Part shown: positions 35,120-47,600 of the stretch, piece by piece
How the letters are laid out: every line of letters starts with the position of its first letter
Position numbering within the stretch: the stretch's first letter is position 1
Assembly: GCA_003952965.2 (NCBI GenBank)
Contig: CM025854.1
Span: 19,576,111 to 19,640,110 of the forward strand
Length of the DNA: 64,000 bases
Direction of reading: 5' to 3'
From: Morella rubra
Taxonomy: Eukaryota > Streptophyta > Magnoliopsida > Fagales > Myricaceae
Notes under the pieces: generated by a model
Databases searched by the model: none
What the model was told of the DNA's origin: nothing
Seen by the model: only the letters and a program-made list of their open reading frames with translations
Made by a program: the position numbers and the translations under genes

Positions 35120-35915
35120 GGAAAGACAAAAAGTTTTATCCACGAACCATCCTCGTAAAAGCATTGGCGCCTTTCGCTTAACCACCTGCGCGTTCGTATC
35201 AAGGCCCTCTCCACCTTCACCTCCTCCATCAGAGTGTCATCCTCAACCATTTTAAGAAATGGGAGCGCTTTTCCTCCGACAGCGCGCCGAAGCTGATCGC
35301 TCTCAGGCTTCTGGCTCGTGATATGAATCTGGAAACTTCGCAACGCGTATTTGTTGGTCGGTATTTGGGGCCTGAGGCACGTGAGAGGTTCAAGTACGAT
35401 TACAATTTCTTCAACGTTGGGCTCATGAAGCCTGCCCATCGACTTGCCTGGGACGGCGTTCAAGAACGCCAGGCTCGGCATTGACGCCTCTTCAAAACTC
35501 TTGTTGTCTGTTCGGAACATAGCAACGCGAGCATGCAGAAGGGAGAGGAGCCTTCGTGCTTGATCGATTTCTGGATGCAGGACACGTTAAAGGAGCTGGC
35601 AGCTGCAGCCGGAGCTGGCGAGCCCACACCCACTCACACCAGTGACCTCGAGATTGGCAGCTATCTCTTCGACTTTCTTTTTGCCGCTCAGGACGCTGCA
35701 ACCTCCTAGCTACTTGGACAGTGACGCTTCTCGACTTGCACCCGGAGGTGCTGGCTAAGGTTTGAAGGGAAGTTGAATCTATATGGTCGCCGAAGTTGGA
35801 TTCTTTGATCACCGCCGAGCAGCTGTTGCGAATGAAGTATACGCAGGCGGTTGCGGGCGAGGTCGTGAGGTACCGAGCTCCGGCGACCATGGTGTCGAAA
35901 ATGCCATTCGTACAG
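35120..35915 (+). pseudogene. CYP710A: CYP710A (sterol C-22 desaturase) fragment
   Basis: Plus-strand pieces match the middle of this cytochrome P450. They include LLARDMNLETSQRVFVG and YNFFNVGLMK (35300-35430), EEPSCLIDFWMQDTLKEL (about 35545-35600), and DLEIGSYLFDFLFAAQDAAT in the I-helix region (about 35645-35705). Diverged stretches near 35730-35880 match the segment leading to the K helix (MKYTQAV, then VVRYRAPATMV). Several frameshifts and stops interrupt it, and both the N terminus and the heme-binding Cys loop are missing. CYP710A makes stigmasterol-type sterols by introducing the C-22 double bond. CYP710A genes often lack introns, so a genomic fragment and a retrocopy cannot be told apart. 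Confidence 0.8.
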
Positions 35916-36696
35916 TGATTGCTTTTTAATTTCTCTGAATCAGCGCTTTGGTTTTAACGAAACGTGGCAGATAGAAAAATCATAGGAGAAATTATCAACC
36001 GGATAGTCAAAACGGTGCGTCTTGGTTTTATTAGACCACATTGTTTCCTCGTTAAAGCTAACGGTGTGTCGTTTTTAAGGCTGGGTGCTGAGCGGACTGA
36101 GGTCAGGTGAGTGTGCAAAGTTGCTGACGTGGACATAGCTCCCGTTAATTAAATAGACGGTTTAATTAAATAGACGGGAAGGATTAAATAATCATAAAGG
36201 CCTAATGTTAGTGACTAAAAACTGAAAAAAAATTTGTTAATAACCAATTCGTAAAAAGGGTAAAAAATTTAGTGATTAAAAATTGAATTTCCCATTATTT
36301 TATTGTAGACTCCCAAATATCTCCAGTATTACCATGACCAACCGCATACAGTAGTTTTTCTTCGATCTCCAGCTTGCCTTCTTTTACTACGCCCTTAGCC
36401 TTCCTTGCATCACAGAAGGAGTCCTGTACAAATTAATTCTGCCCACCTTGCTGGGAATTCATCCATTTATACCGGGAAGGATCATCAGGGGATCAGAATT
36501 TAAATTTTGCAATAAAAAAAGAGAGAATATCACTTACAAATAGTTTAGTCAATTCAACGTCCAGGATTTAAAGCCACAAAAGTTACATAAGAAGATCATG
36601 ATGGACATTAATCCAAGTAATAACATAACTTTTACTTCAGAAGCCTTCAAATTAGAGCATTATATAACCAAAACAATAACTACAAGCCTTGCCCTG
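35916..36696. other. Spacer 3' of the third WAT1-related gene
   Basis: No gene seen. Includes a tandem echo of TTAATTAAATAGACGG near 36147-36177. The right end should be the 3' untranslated region of the minus-strand transporter gene. Confidence 0.4.
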
Positions 36697-39205
36697 TTAC
36701 ACAAACAATGGTGTTTCATTACCACTGACCTCTGCATCTTTCAACTGCTCCTTCCGTTGTCTTTCAGCTTGAAACTCATGTAAACCACCTCCATTGTCTG
36801 TACTGTGTTCCTTGCTTTTTCCCCATAAAACGCAGTAAAGGCTTACAACCAACAAGATCCCACCTAAGACACTACAAACATAGAATGATAATAATTAATT
36901 ATGTGCATCCGTGGCCATGATCAGTACTGCCTCACACTAATTTCGAAACATCAAAAAGTATTGCCACACCTTAAATTTTCTTGGGCTTTGAACAAAAATT
37001 TGGCCCATAAGAAAAGAGCTCTCAAATGGTAATCAGAGGAAAAGTTAATGTCACTCATATAGTTTATTTAAAAAACAAAATTTCCAATCTCTAAAATAAA
37101 ATTAATTAGCGACTAAAGCTGTATTAATTGTTGCGTGAAGACTACGAGAAGGTATATATATATATGTGGATACTGGGTAAGAAAAGCAACGTATATACCT
37201 TCCTAGACTGATGACCTCGCCCAAGAGAAAGACAGAGCCAATCATTGTGATGATCACGTTCAATGGTGTTGACATGGCTTGGAAAACTGGTCCCTTCTTT
37301 TCGATCACCCATGCTTGCAAGTAGTATGAAACACCGGTCACCATGGTTCCCTGTTACAGAATGCCATTTCCTTTATAATCTATCCATACGCGGTGTACGT
37401 TGTCACACCACTTAATTCGCTTTATAAAGTTAACCGCATTGAGTGGTGAAAGAAAAAGGATTCGGAGATTCCAAAGATTATAAACTTCCATTGACCATGT
37501 ACGAGCTTTACGAGGGAATATCACCCTAGGTCCGTACGTAACACCACAAATCCAAGTCAAATTATAGCACCCAGTGGGTAGAATGTTCGTTAATCCGAAA
37601 AGAAAACTCAGAGGCCTCTAAAATATCATTTAATAATCGTTGTTGCTGTACTTTTATCCAGGATGCCATTATTATGCTATTATAATATATATATATCAAA
37701 GGTGAAAATCATATATGGAGGGGTTGCTTGTCTACTTACGCAATAGAAAATTGTAAATAGTCTAAGATTCCACCCCAGCTTCCATTGATGAGGATCTCTT
37801 TCCAAAGCAATGGCAATAACAAATGACTGGCATGCACTGGATAGGCACTGAAGGCTAGTGAAGATCAGCTTTGAAGGGTAGCTTTTCAGAAGCTGAGCCT
37901 GTTTCCATCCAAATTAATTAGTAACCCACTAAAAAATATTACCGAAGAGATACAAACGTGCAGTTCATAGATCTAGTAACGAACAGATATATATATATAT
38001 ATATATATATATGAAGTGCGAATTACTACTTTATAATGCATGACATCCGGTAAATAAACTTCCCAAATTCTCCCTTCGCGATTTTTGCCTTGGTTACAAC
38101 AATATTTGTTTCCAGTTGAGTGGCACGAATTTGCGACCTAATTAAGCGTGTTACCTGAAGTACAAGCCATAAACCCCAAGAAATGATGGAAATGGAAAGA
38201 AGGAAACAGCCCAGTATCCATCTTTGGCCAGAAGAAACATGAGCTTCATGTTCTTGGTTGGTAAGACTATCAAAGAAGGGATGTTGGATCGCAGGTTTCA
38301 ACTGGGGACCCCTGTAAAATGCGAGGGTCGCCACACCAACAATGCAAACTATTAGACCTGCAACTTTTGCAATACCAGGGATTGTCCTCACGGTCACCTT
38401 CTCTATCCTGCAATGCAGTACATGTGAATTGATAGCACTAATTTAAACGGAAGTAAAATAAGCACTTATAAAAATGAAGTCCAGCTTGTTTGGTTATCTC
38501 CATTCAATTAGGTAACACGTTTTCAAGAGCTTTACAATACGATCAAGAAAACGATGGAAAAGAGTGTATATACCTGAGCAAAACTGCAAAGAAAAATGTT
38601 GTAACGGGAAGGCAGTTGATTGTTGCAGCACCGAGTGTTGCAGATGTATAAAGAAGGGCAAGACAATACACATTCAGGGCCAAAGTTATCCTGCAAGGCA
38701 AGAAGAATTGGAGAAGTTTGCACTAAAACTTCCTGTCTATCAGTTACCTCAAACTATTTTCCGAAGCAAGTAATAGTATCAATTTTTCAAAGTTTTTTCC
38801 GACTTAGTTTCCTTCTTGAAACAACTGCAAGCTAGGAGCAATAATAATTCTTTCAAGGGCCAGAAAGATCTAAAATCATACGTACCCGAAGAAAGCAAGC
38901 ATAAAAATCTTGCAGAAGGTGATAAATGAGAACGCCGTAGCATTCTTACTGGAATCCAATCGCAAAGAACACGGTTACTTTCATATCAGAAATAGCAGAA
39001 AAAGGAAGAAATTATGTCATTACCGTTCGAAAATCACGGCAAGAGGGACTAAGAAAAGCGTTCCAACCAGTTGTCTATAGAACATGAACACGTAGCTGTT
39101 CATACCCGCGTTGAGTACAGCCTTGGATAGTAAGATCATTCCGGCATATATAGTTTGAATTACAATCGCAGCCAAGTATGGGTTCTTTGCACCCACTAAT
39201 GCCAT
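36697..39205 (-). pseudogene. WAT1-related (UMAMIT family) transporter gene, third copy, frameshifted
   Basis: Seven exons in the family pattern: 39205-39024, 38948-38886, 38690-38574, 38407-38155, 37899-37740, 37350-37199 and 36871-36697. Exons 2, 3 and 6 have the same lengths as in copies A and B, and all borders are GT-AG. The protein starts MALVGAKNPYLAAIVIQTIY and shows FMFYRQLVGTLFL, YTSATLGAATINCLP, TLAFYRGP, WLVLQ, WKLGWN and AWVIEKKGPVF. Exon 5 is 160 bases instead of 159: one extra base near 37860 (CTTCCACTAG where CTTCACTAG keeps phase) shifts the frame straight into a stop after the sixth membrane span or so. Everything else is open. It is either a very young pseudogene or an assembly error. 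It is clearly more diverged than copies A and B are from each other. Confidence 0.85.
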
Positions 39206-39270
39206 TGGCAATGATGTGAGCTTGAAACCCTTCGACAAATATCTTCGACTATAGCGAGAGACTGAAAGTG

Positions 39271-39283
39271 GTTTATATAAACA
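39271..39283 (-). promoter_or_regulatory. TATA box of the third WAT1-related gene
   Basis: Minus strand TTTATATAAAC, about 70 bases before the ATG at 39205, the same layout as in the other two paralogues. Confidence 0.5.
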
Positions 39284-40325
39284 AATCCCTAGTGGTGGGA
39301 AATCACGACCGCTAACAAGAATCATTAATGAATATAATTCAGACAATAATTTTTTCATTTGTCTGAGCTAATTAATGAGAAACATGAAGAATTGAAGGTG
39401 AACTTTAAGAAGAAAGGAGTAGCAAAAGTTGTTAGTGGTGTATCTATTCTCTAACATAGAATAATACTTAATTAATGGGCACAAGGCCGTAGTTTCATAT
39501 TTTCCCCCGAAAATTAGCGTTGATCACTCGATACTAAACCGGATTTTCTTTCTTTAGGACCACGTAAAATCACCGGGGACCACTTGGGTCAATTCATCTT
39601 ACGTACGTACGTGTCACTGACTCACTTGGAGTTATGGTAGATTGTCACTTTATGAGTGGTAATTGATTTATGGGGAAAGTACATTTTGTAAAATACATTT
39701 TACATCCTGTGTTTTAATTTTGAGACACTGAGTCAAGTTTTGATTTTTGACAAAACTTTCGTTAAATTAACAATTAAAACTGACAGAAAATAAAAAGAAA
39801 GAAAAAAAAGACATTTTTGCCTTCAATTTGCCAACAAAGCATAAAATGTCTTTTTAAAGACAAAAACATCTTTTTCCTCTATTTTCCGTTAGTTGAAGTG
39901 TCAAAATTAATCGGAGGTTCAAATCACCGAAAATTAGGTTTAATGTCACGAAATTAAAAGATGTGGTGTAAAGTGTTAGTACCCTCATGCTTAAGAGATG
40001 TCAAGTGTATTTTTTTCTCGATTTATTTTGTTCTTTTGGATATCATATTACGGATTTTCTTTTGTAGATTAAATAATTAAATTCATTTTTCTATTAACTT
40101 ACTAGGCCTAAAATTAGAAAGCACAAAAAATAATGGTAAGCTATCCGCGACAGGAATGAAATCTTTTGAAAAAGATCGTATAAATCGTATTATACATATT
40201 GTCATGCATAGGGAATGCGCCTCCTTGTTGGATTCCTTCAAATCGCACCCTGACACAGTATCTTTGCTTCGCAACCACTAAACAAAAAACAAAAAAAAAG
40301 TGTTAGGCTTTATCCGAAAAGTGCA
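39284..40325. other. Upstream spacer with a MITE-like element
   Basis: No gene. At about 39680-39985 two inverted arms (TTTTACATCCTGTGTTTTAA and, inverted, TTTACACCACATCTTTTAAT) bound about 300 bp of AT-rich sequence, a probable MITE. ACGTACGTACGT lies at 39601-39612. Confidence 0.45.
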
Positions 40326-40334
40326 TATTTTAAA

Positions 40335-41676
40335 GGCTTAATAATTACGTTGGTATTTGGGCTTAACCCTTTTTTTCAATTTGGTCTCGAGAGGTCAATT
40401 CGATTCACGTTAGTCTCTGGACTCTTTTACATTTTGCATTTAGTATATCCGTCAAGTCGGGTTCAGAGTTTTAACGGAAAATTCCTACTTGACAGAGGGA
40501 GGCCACCTCAAGTGTAATAAAATAGCGACATGTGTCTCCTAATTTTTTCCATTTTCCACAAAATGTTAAAAAAAGCCATGTGTTAAAATTAAAAGCCAAG
40601 TTAGTAAAATTGTTGGGCATAGTTGTAAATCTTTGTTGCAAAAATCCTCATAACATAACCTAATCCTCAAATCGTAATCCTATCTTTTGTAGACCAGGTT
40701 CTTGCTGTTGGTCAAGCGAGTCGAAGAAACCAAAGAAAGAAGGGAGGCTGGGGATGAAGATGTGGATAGTGGAGACGATCTACCGATGTAGTTGTGCTGA
40801 TTTTGCAGATTTGTGATGAGCTTGAGGATAGGATGGAAGAAGGGGGAACATTGTCGACTACCATGGCTGTGATTTCTTTCTAGAGAGATTGTTTGACTGT
40901 GTAGTTGTGCTTTAAACTGACAACACAGTGTTGCATGATCGCTTGACTAGGAGGTAGTACCTGCTTTACCTTTTCCGTTGTCCCTTGATGTTTTAGCTTG
41001 TTTTTGAGTCCTGTCTCTAACTTTATTGCATCGAAAACCATTTCTATGACAAGGGTTACTCCGGTTCAAAGCTTTCGAACAATATTGAGTGTGAAATCTT
41101 TCAAGTTCTGCTTCAAGTGGCAAAAGAAAGTCATCCTGAGGACATTGTAGTGGCTCTGCAGAGCGATACCATTGTAGACATAAACAAAAATGTTTCAAGT
41201 TTAACAGATTGGGTGAGGAGTTGGCGCCCTACTTCTTAGTCACGGCAACATCATCATCATCATCATCATCATCATCTCCACTTTGTCCTCTGTTCCTTCC
41301 GGATGTTGTTGTGGAATTGAAGGGCACCAGTCTCTGCTTCGACGAGTTTTTACGATTCTTTGACTCAATTCAGATTTTTAATTCTCATGAATAATGATTT
41401 GCAGGTTTTCATCTTCTTGTGAGGATTATAACTAACAATATTTTAACATTTCGTGGAAAATAGAAAAAATTGGAGGACACTTGTCGCTATTTTATCGCAC
41501 CTAAAGTGACCTCCGTCAGTCATGTTGAAATTTATCGTTAAGGTTCTGGACCCAACTTGACGGACGAACTAGATGCAAAACGTGAAAGAACCCAAGAACT
41601 AGTGTAAAATGAATTGAACCTTGGAGACCAAATTGAGAAAATATTAAATCCCACGTATCAACAGGATAGTTAAGGC
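40335..41676. mobile_element. Mutator-like (MULE) element with long inverted ends
   Basis: The two ends, about 40335-40575 and the inverse of 41437-41676, match over about 240 bases: CAATTTGGTCTC, TTTTGCAT, CGTCAAGT, AATAAAATAGCGACA and other words in the same order. The flanking 9-base repeats TATTTTAAA are perfect (40326-40334 and 41677-41685), the length typical of Mutator. The 860-base inside has no transposase. It holds an 83-codon minus-strand frame (41198-40947) containing CPQDDFLLPLEAELERFH that may be a captured host exon, and an (ATC)n run. Non-autonomous. Confidence 0.85.
41249..41277. repeat. (ATC)n microsatellite
   Basis: About ten CAT/ATC triplets inside the MULE. Confidence 0.95.
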
Positions 41677-41685
41677 TATTTTAAA

Positions 41686-44679
41686 ATACAGAGAAACCAA
41701 AGAAAATGAATAGTCGAAAAATACGAAACCAAGAGCTAGAGGTCTAAAACTTTCTGGTCAGAGAAACCATGCGCATACGGCTATATAGCAAATTATACCC
41801 ACGTCTTCCCGACGACAGCGAGCCGGGCGAGCTCTAGTATGTTACTTTTGCTACAGTCAGGGATCGATAAGCTCAGAATGCCGAACTGACTTGTGCAATT
41901 CGAGCGGCACCTATGCTAGCTTGGAAAGGTGAAGGTATCGGTTCCGCTTTTCCTGGTTTCTGCTGCTTCTTTACAGGCGATGGAACAACTCGTGAATTAT
42001 TGCATGTATTATATGGTCTTTACACTTTACAATAGTCATCCCGCGGGCATATATTGTAAAGAATCTCGTGATGGGTTTTCCAGGTGCATTTATATCGTAT
42101 GATCCGCCTTGACACGTCAGGAATATATAAATGTGTACACTTTGTATGTCTTTATATATTTGCTGTAGAACATGTAGTTTTGGCTGCAGATATGATATCT
42201 CTCTGTCAACGCATAACAAAAGGAGGTTCTTTTCAGAACGCTTAAACTACGCATTACATGTTCTACAGAAGAAAAGAAAGCAATAAAGCAACTGTGAAAG
42301 AATATTCTTTTTCTTTTAAATTGTTATTTAAAGAACGTGGAGAAAAAAAAAAAAAAAGGATTTCTCTTTTTTCTCCCGAAAGAAAAGGAAGAAAGAGCAG
42401 GATAGATCACACATGTCAAAGGATAGGTTTGTGACCATTTGCAAACCGCAACGACCAAAAAATGAACTTTTTTTTTTTTCTCTTTTTTCTCCAAGTGACC
42501 AAAAAATGAACTTGAATCGGTAGCTTTGGAAGAAAGCTCAACAAAAGCAAGGGACAAAGAGAATCTTTAATTCGGTAAACTAAAAACTACTCAAAGAACA
42601 TATTATGATTTTCTTTTAGGAAGAACAGAACGACAAAACTGTCGTGCTCGATCTCACCGACTATGCCATTAGCGGACTTGAGGCTCTAACAATAGTAGTA
42701 GCCCACGCGACTTTCTTGAAGTTGGGGCCCAAATGCATATCCACGCCCATGTGCTAAGGCTGATTCCTTTTGGGTAATTTGTTAGGGGATCATAACAGAA
42801 AACATGGACTTCAATTTAGGTTTCTCTCTTTTGTAAAATGATATCTTCCTGACGTTCGTGTTTATCTGTGAAAATTTTGAAGTATTAGAATCGGTTAAAA
42901 AATAAAGATAATTTATATGAATCGGTGAAAAAGTAAAAAAAGAGAAGATTTAAATAAATATTATAATAAAAAAATTATTCAATAAAAAAAAAGATTATTT
43001 TATAATTTTTTTAATCAAATCTAAAATTTTGAGCTACCAACACTTCAGGCGAATAAAAGCCACAAATCAAACAAAGGGTCCGGTGTATGTATAAAATGAG
43101 AAACGTGTGGGTATAGCATTATGATTTTTTGCTCATGAAGGACACTGATCAATTCCTGCTGTTTCTGATACAGAAACTTTCCTGTCATTGCCACCCACGA
43201 GGTTTTCCAAAACAGTATGGTGATGAGAAAGGTAAAATTATTCATTCCGCAAGTAAAGAAAAAGGCAAAACTATATCGGTCACAAAATGGTTAAAAATAT
43301 ATAATAAAAACGCAAATATGCATGCCGAGTGGCCCAATCCCAACTGTCATTGGGTGAACCATTCAGTCAAAGAGATGTGCAAAGGAAACAACGGTTGCCA
43401 ATTATACGTCATTGGCATCGATTAGCCGTAATCACCCCAAAACAATAACGGAGGCGGCTCCCAAATTTGCCGTGGGTGATTTTGGCGGTGCTTTTTTGTT
43501 AGGCAAAAATGGATACACTCCACATACAAGCATTGGACATGTTGGTCCAAGTGCATTTGAAAATGTGCCAGTGCATTCAATTAAAATGGGTTCTACCCCT
43601 ACTTTACTCCTCCTTGTCTTTTTGAGTAATCGTGTATTCGGGTTAACTTATATGTGCCTCTACTAATTCTAGAGTCTTTACAGTCTTTCGATTTTATACA
43701 AATTTGACAATTATCAAACCAAAGGCATGCGAGTAGTCTCAAAAAGTTAATAGTACTTATGAGATTTTGAACTTGAAATTTTATAAGAAACAAATCACCA
43801 TGACCCAAGCTTAAATCACTAAAGCCTAAACTTTAACTATTAGGCAAAGCCCTTAGGATTAGCCGGGCTTATTCTTGATAGAAACTTGTAAGATTTTTAG
43901 TATTTTTAACAGAATTGTGAATATTTATATAGATTGGAGTGTTATAAGTTTTAGTGTAAAAGTTGGTGAAAAGTTTTAAAGATATTTTATTTTTATTAGA
44001 GCTTGTAAAAAGGTATAGAGAGATGATTTGATGTAATTTTTGAATAAAAAGTCTTAGAGTTTGGTGAAAAAATATGGAGAGAGAAGATTTGTTAGACTTT
44101 TTTCTTTTAGCCATTGGAGATTGTGTGAAAAATTGTAAGAGTTTGAGTTAAAAATATTGGTGCCTGTGTAGAATTTTTTGAGATTTTAGATATTCTTTTC
44201 GTAAGTTTCGTTGCATTTATTATAATATTAGTGGTGTAATTTTGGCACTCAAAATTTTGGACATAATTGAAAAAATTATAAAATAATCTCTCTCATCAAA
44301 TTATTCTTTTTCATTATAATATTCTCTCTTCACTTTTTTTTAACCAACTCCCATAAACCATTCATCGTCACATTTTCACTAATTTACATACCCAAAATCT
44401 TAACTATCAATACTTTGGCAAAGAAACATTTAGACATTTTGTGCGCCTGGGCCTAATTATGATGCAAAATCCACAAAGATAGCATGCGTACTGCACGTGC
44501 GCTAGGGTTTTAGGTAACCTTCCTCCTCTCCCTAAACCCTCCCACAGGGCCACACCTATGGACCTGCAATTTCTGCAAATCCGGCTCGAATCTCCCTGAT
44601 CACCGTGCAATGACAAGTCCCATTTCCAATCCCACCCGTAAAACCCATTTTGCAAACCTTAACCCTAGTTTGCATCACC
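41686..44679. other. Spacer with several MITE-like repeats
   Basis: No recognised gene. 42848-43049 has near-inverted ends (CCTGACGTTCGTG and, inverted, CCTGAAGTGTTGG). 43885-44210 matches the MITE at 16590-16911 (for example GTGTAAAAGTTGGTGAAAAG). 44240-44370 resembles 42880-43010 in the opposite orientation. A-rich and T-rich runs lie at 42340-42500. Short open frames at 43129-43425 and 43412-43666 have no recognisable product. CTAAACCCT and TTAACCCTAG telo-box-like words at about 44528 and 44660 lie in the leader of the next gene. Confidence 0.5.
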
Positions 44680-47600
44680 ATGAGGCCCCAACTCTCTCCA
44701 AGAACCCTCCTCTTCTGCACCTTCCGCTCCTTTTCTTCTTCCTTACTATCTTCTCCGCTACTCCAAATCTCTGACTTCGCAACCTGTTTACATTACTCTT
44801 CCCATTCCGTACACTCAGGAAGGCGCCAAGAAGAGGAGTCCCGGAATGTGAGGGTTTCAGTGTGGTGGGACTTCGAGAATTGCAACTTGCCCGCCGGTGT
44901 GAACGTCTTCAAGGTCGCCCAGATGATAACCACGGCGGTCAGGTCCAATGGGGTGAAGGGTCCCGTTACCATCACAGCTTTTGGGGACGTTTTACAGCTC
45001 TCGAGGGCAAAGCAGGAGGCGCTGTCGTCGACAGGGATCAATATCACTCACGTTCCTCACGGTTTGTTTTTCATTTTCTTGGATTATGTCATAGATTGAA
45101 TTCTGTTAAAATATTTGGATGGGCAGTAATGGAACATATCGAAGTCTGAAAATTTTGGATGCTAGTGGTTGGTTTTATAATTATAATTTACGAAAAGTTT
45201 GTGGAAGAGCCTTGAAAATGATGCAATTTAATAGCTTTCATGCTAAAGTTTATATTCCCAGGAAATGCGGGAATGCTAAAGTTAATAGCTTTCATGATTT
45301 ATGCTTTTCAATAATCTTAATAAAACTGAAATGAAACTTTTGATCTTTATAGAAACATACAAAGGGCAACATGACTTTAGTACGCCACCATTTGAGGTCT
45401 TATCTGAACTATAAGTTCTCCCATTGAAAAAAGAACTAACAGTTTTTTTGGGGAAGGTTGATATGTTTATATTTCTCAAACACCAAGTTAGCATACCTTT
45501 CATATTAAACGCTTAAAGAGGACTAAAGTTTATTCTGTAGTCTCTCCCAGTCTGAACTTCTAAATGAAATATATAAACTGGTGAGTGTAGAACCTCAAGA
45601 TGGTGTAAAAATTCTGAAATCCGATGGAGGGTCTACCTATTTGAAATTGCTTTGTCTAAACCTCATAAGATATATATGTCGAGGTGTATATTTGGGTTAA
45701 GATTCAAATTGAAGCCTTTTGCAATAAACATTGTACTTCTTTTGTTTCTTTACGTTTTGGCTTGGTCCGTTTGGTTGCACTTTTATCTCAGATTTTGCAA
45801 AATTTTCCTCTCAGTCAATGATAAAAGTGGAAGACATTTTTCTGCTCATACTTCTTGGCTGACCTCGTTGAGAGAGTTGAAAAATCAGTTTGTACTCCTT
45901 TTACAATGTAATGATAGTGAACAATAAAAAGGAAAATGCGACTAACAACTGCTAGTGATAGTTTTCTTTTCAGCAGAAAAATTAATTAAAGCTGCACCTG
46001 ATTTAAAGCTAAATTCCCTTAACAATTTTGAACAGACAACAGCTTGTGATTTATTCTTACCATTGTATTTCTATATTCCCCAGTTTCTGGGGACTTGGGA
46101 CTTAGTACATAGCCTTTGGAAAATTTTCAATAGCCAAAACAATCCTTGTGCAAGTGGGTCCATCTTAAAAGAATTCAGATGGCAAATTTTTTCTTTTTGA
46201 AAAGTACATGGAAGACCTGAAAACCTTCTGTAGACATATGGATCTTTTTTTTTTGCTTTGTTTTTTCTTTCCTGAGCGATTGATGAAATAAGGAAAGATT
46301 CGAGGGAGAATAGATATGAGATTTTAAATTGCAGGATGATGGTATGTTGTTGTTAGTCAAATCTATTTGTCAAAATTTTAAATACTGGAGACATTATCAA
46401 TTAGACTCAGCCAGGAGAAACCATTTGAGCTAAAATGGGAAAACTATAATAATTTTCTGTTAGCTAGTTTTTGTACTTGTTCTGTATCTTTCTTCTTCTT
46501 TTCTTTTTTTCTTTTCCCCTGAAGAAGTTATGACAGTAACTTCTAAGCAGAATAAGATTCAAAGAAAGCACGATGATACTTGGATATGGTTTATTTATGT
46601 GACTTAGATTGAATGAGCTTTAGATCCTCTCTCTGTATTTTTAAGAAAAAAATGAAGGGACATGAAATATTCACAATCAAGATGAATATTTACAAACATC
46701 ATATTGTAATGGGAAATTTGAAATCTAGTTGAGTTTGGTGCATCAATTATTGTGAAATAGAGTCATAGATATGTGCAAGACTGCAATTATGTGTTCATTT
46801 TCTTGATGTGAAATATTGTTAGAGCTTATATCTATTCTTTAGGTAAATTTTTTTGAAGCTCATATCTATTCAGATCATTAAGTTTTCTTTACATGTTATA
46901 AACGAAGGGATGAGATGTCTGATTTTTAATAATTGTTACATGTACAGCAAGTTTTGAGGATCAAATATGAAGGCATTACTGTTTTCTAGGACAAACAAAA
47001 TTAATGTAGTTACGTGTTTCTTTCTGAATCTTTTGTCTCAGTTCAGTTCTAACATTTCATATAAACTTTTATATACAAGAGTGCAGGTGGAAAGAACAGT
47101 GCTGATAGGTCTCTTCTTGTAGATCTAATGTATTGGGTTTCTCAAAATCCTCCACCAGCACATCTCTTTTTAATTTCTGGTGACAGGGACTTCGCGAGCA
47201 TTTTACACAGGTTAAGAATGAATAACTACAATATATTGCTGGCAAGTCCTGAAAGTGCTCCTGGTGTTCTCTGTAGTGCTGCTAGTATCATGTGGCAGTG
47301 GGATTCTTTGATTAGAGGGGAACACCTTACTGGGAAGCATTTTAACCAACCCCCAGATGGTCCCTATAATTCTTGGTATGGCCACTCAAAGGTGCCTCTC
47401 GAAGATCCCTTCTTGCTCATCGAGCAGCCAGCATGCTCACGAGCTGAGGACACTCCTGAAGCAGTTTCAGATTCTAAGCCTCGTGCTGTCCCAAAGATAC
47501 TTATGAAGCTGATTCGCAGTATATTGAATAGTCATCCCGAAGGAATTTCCATTACTGAACTTCGTTCTGAGTTGGGAAAGAGTAACTTGAGTATAGATAA

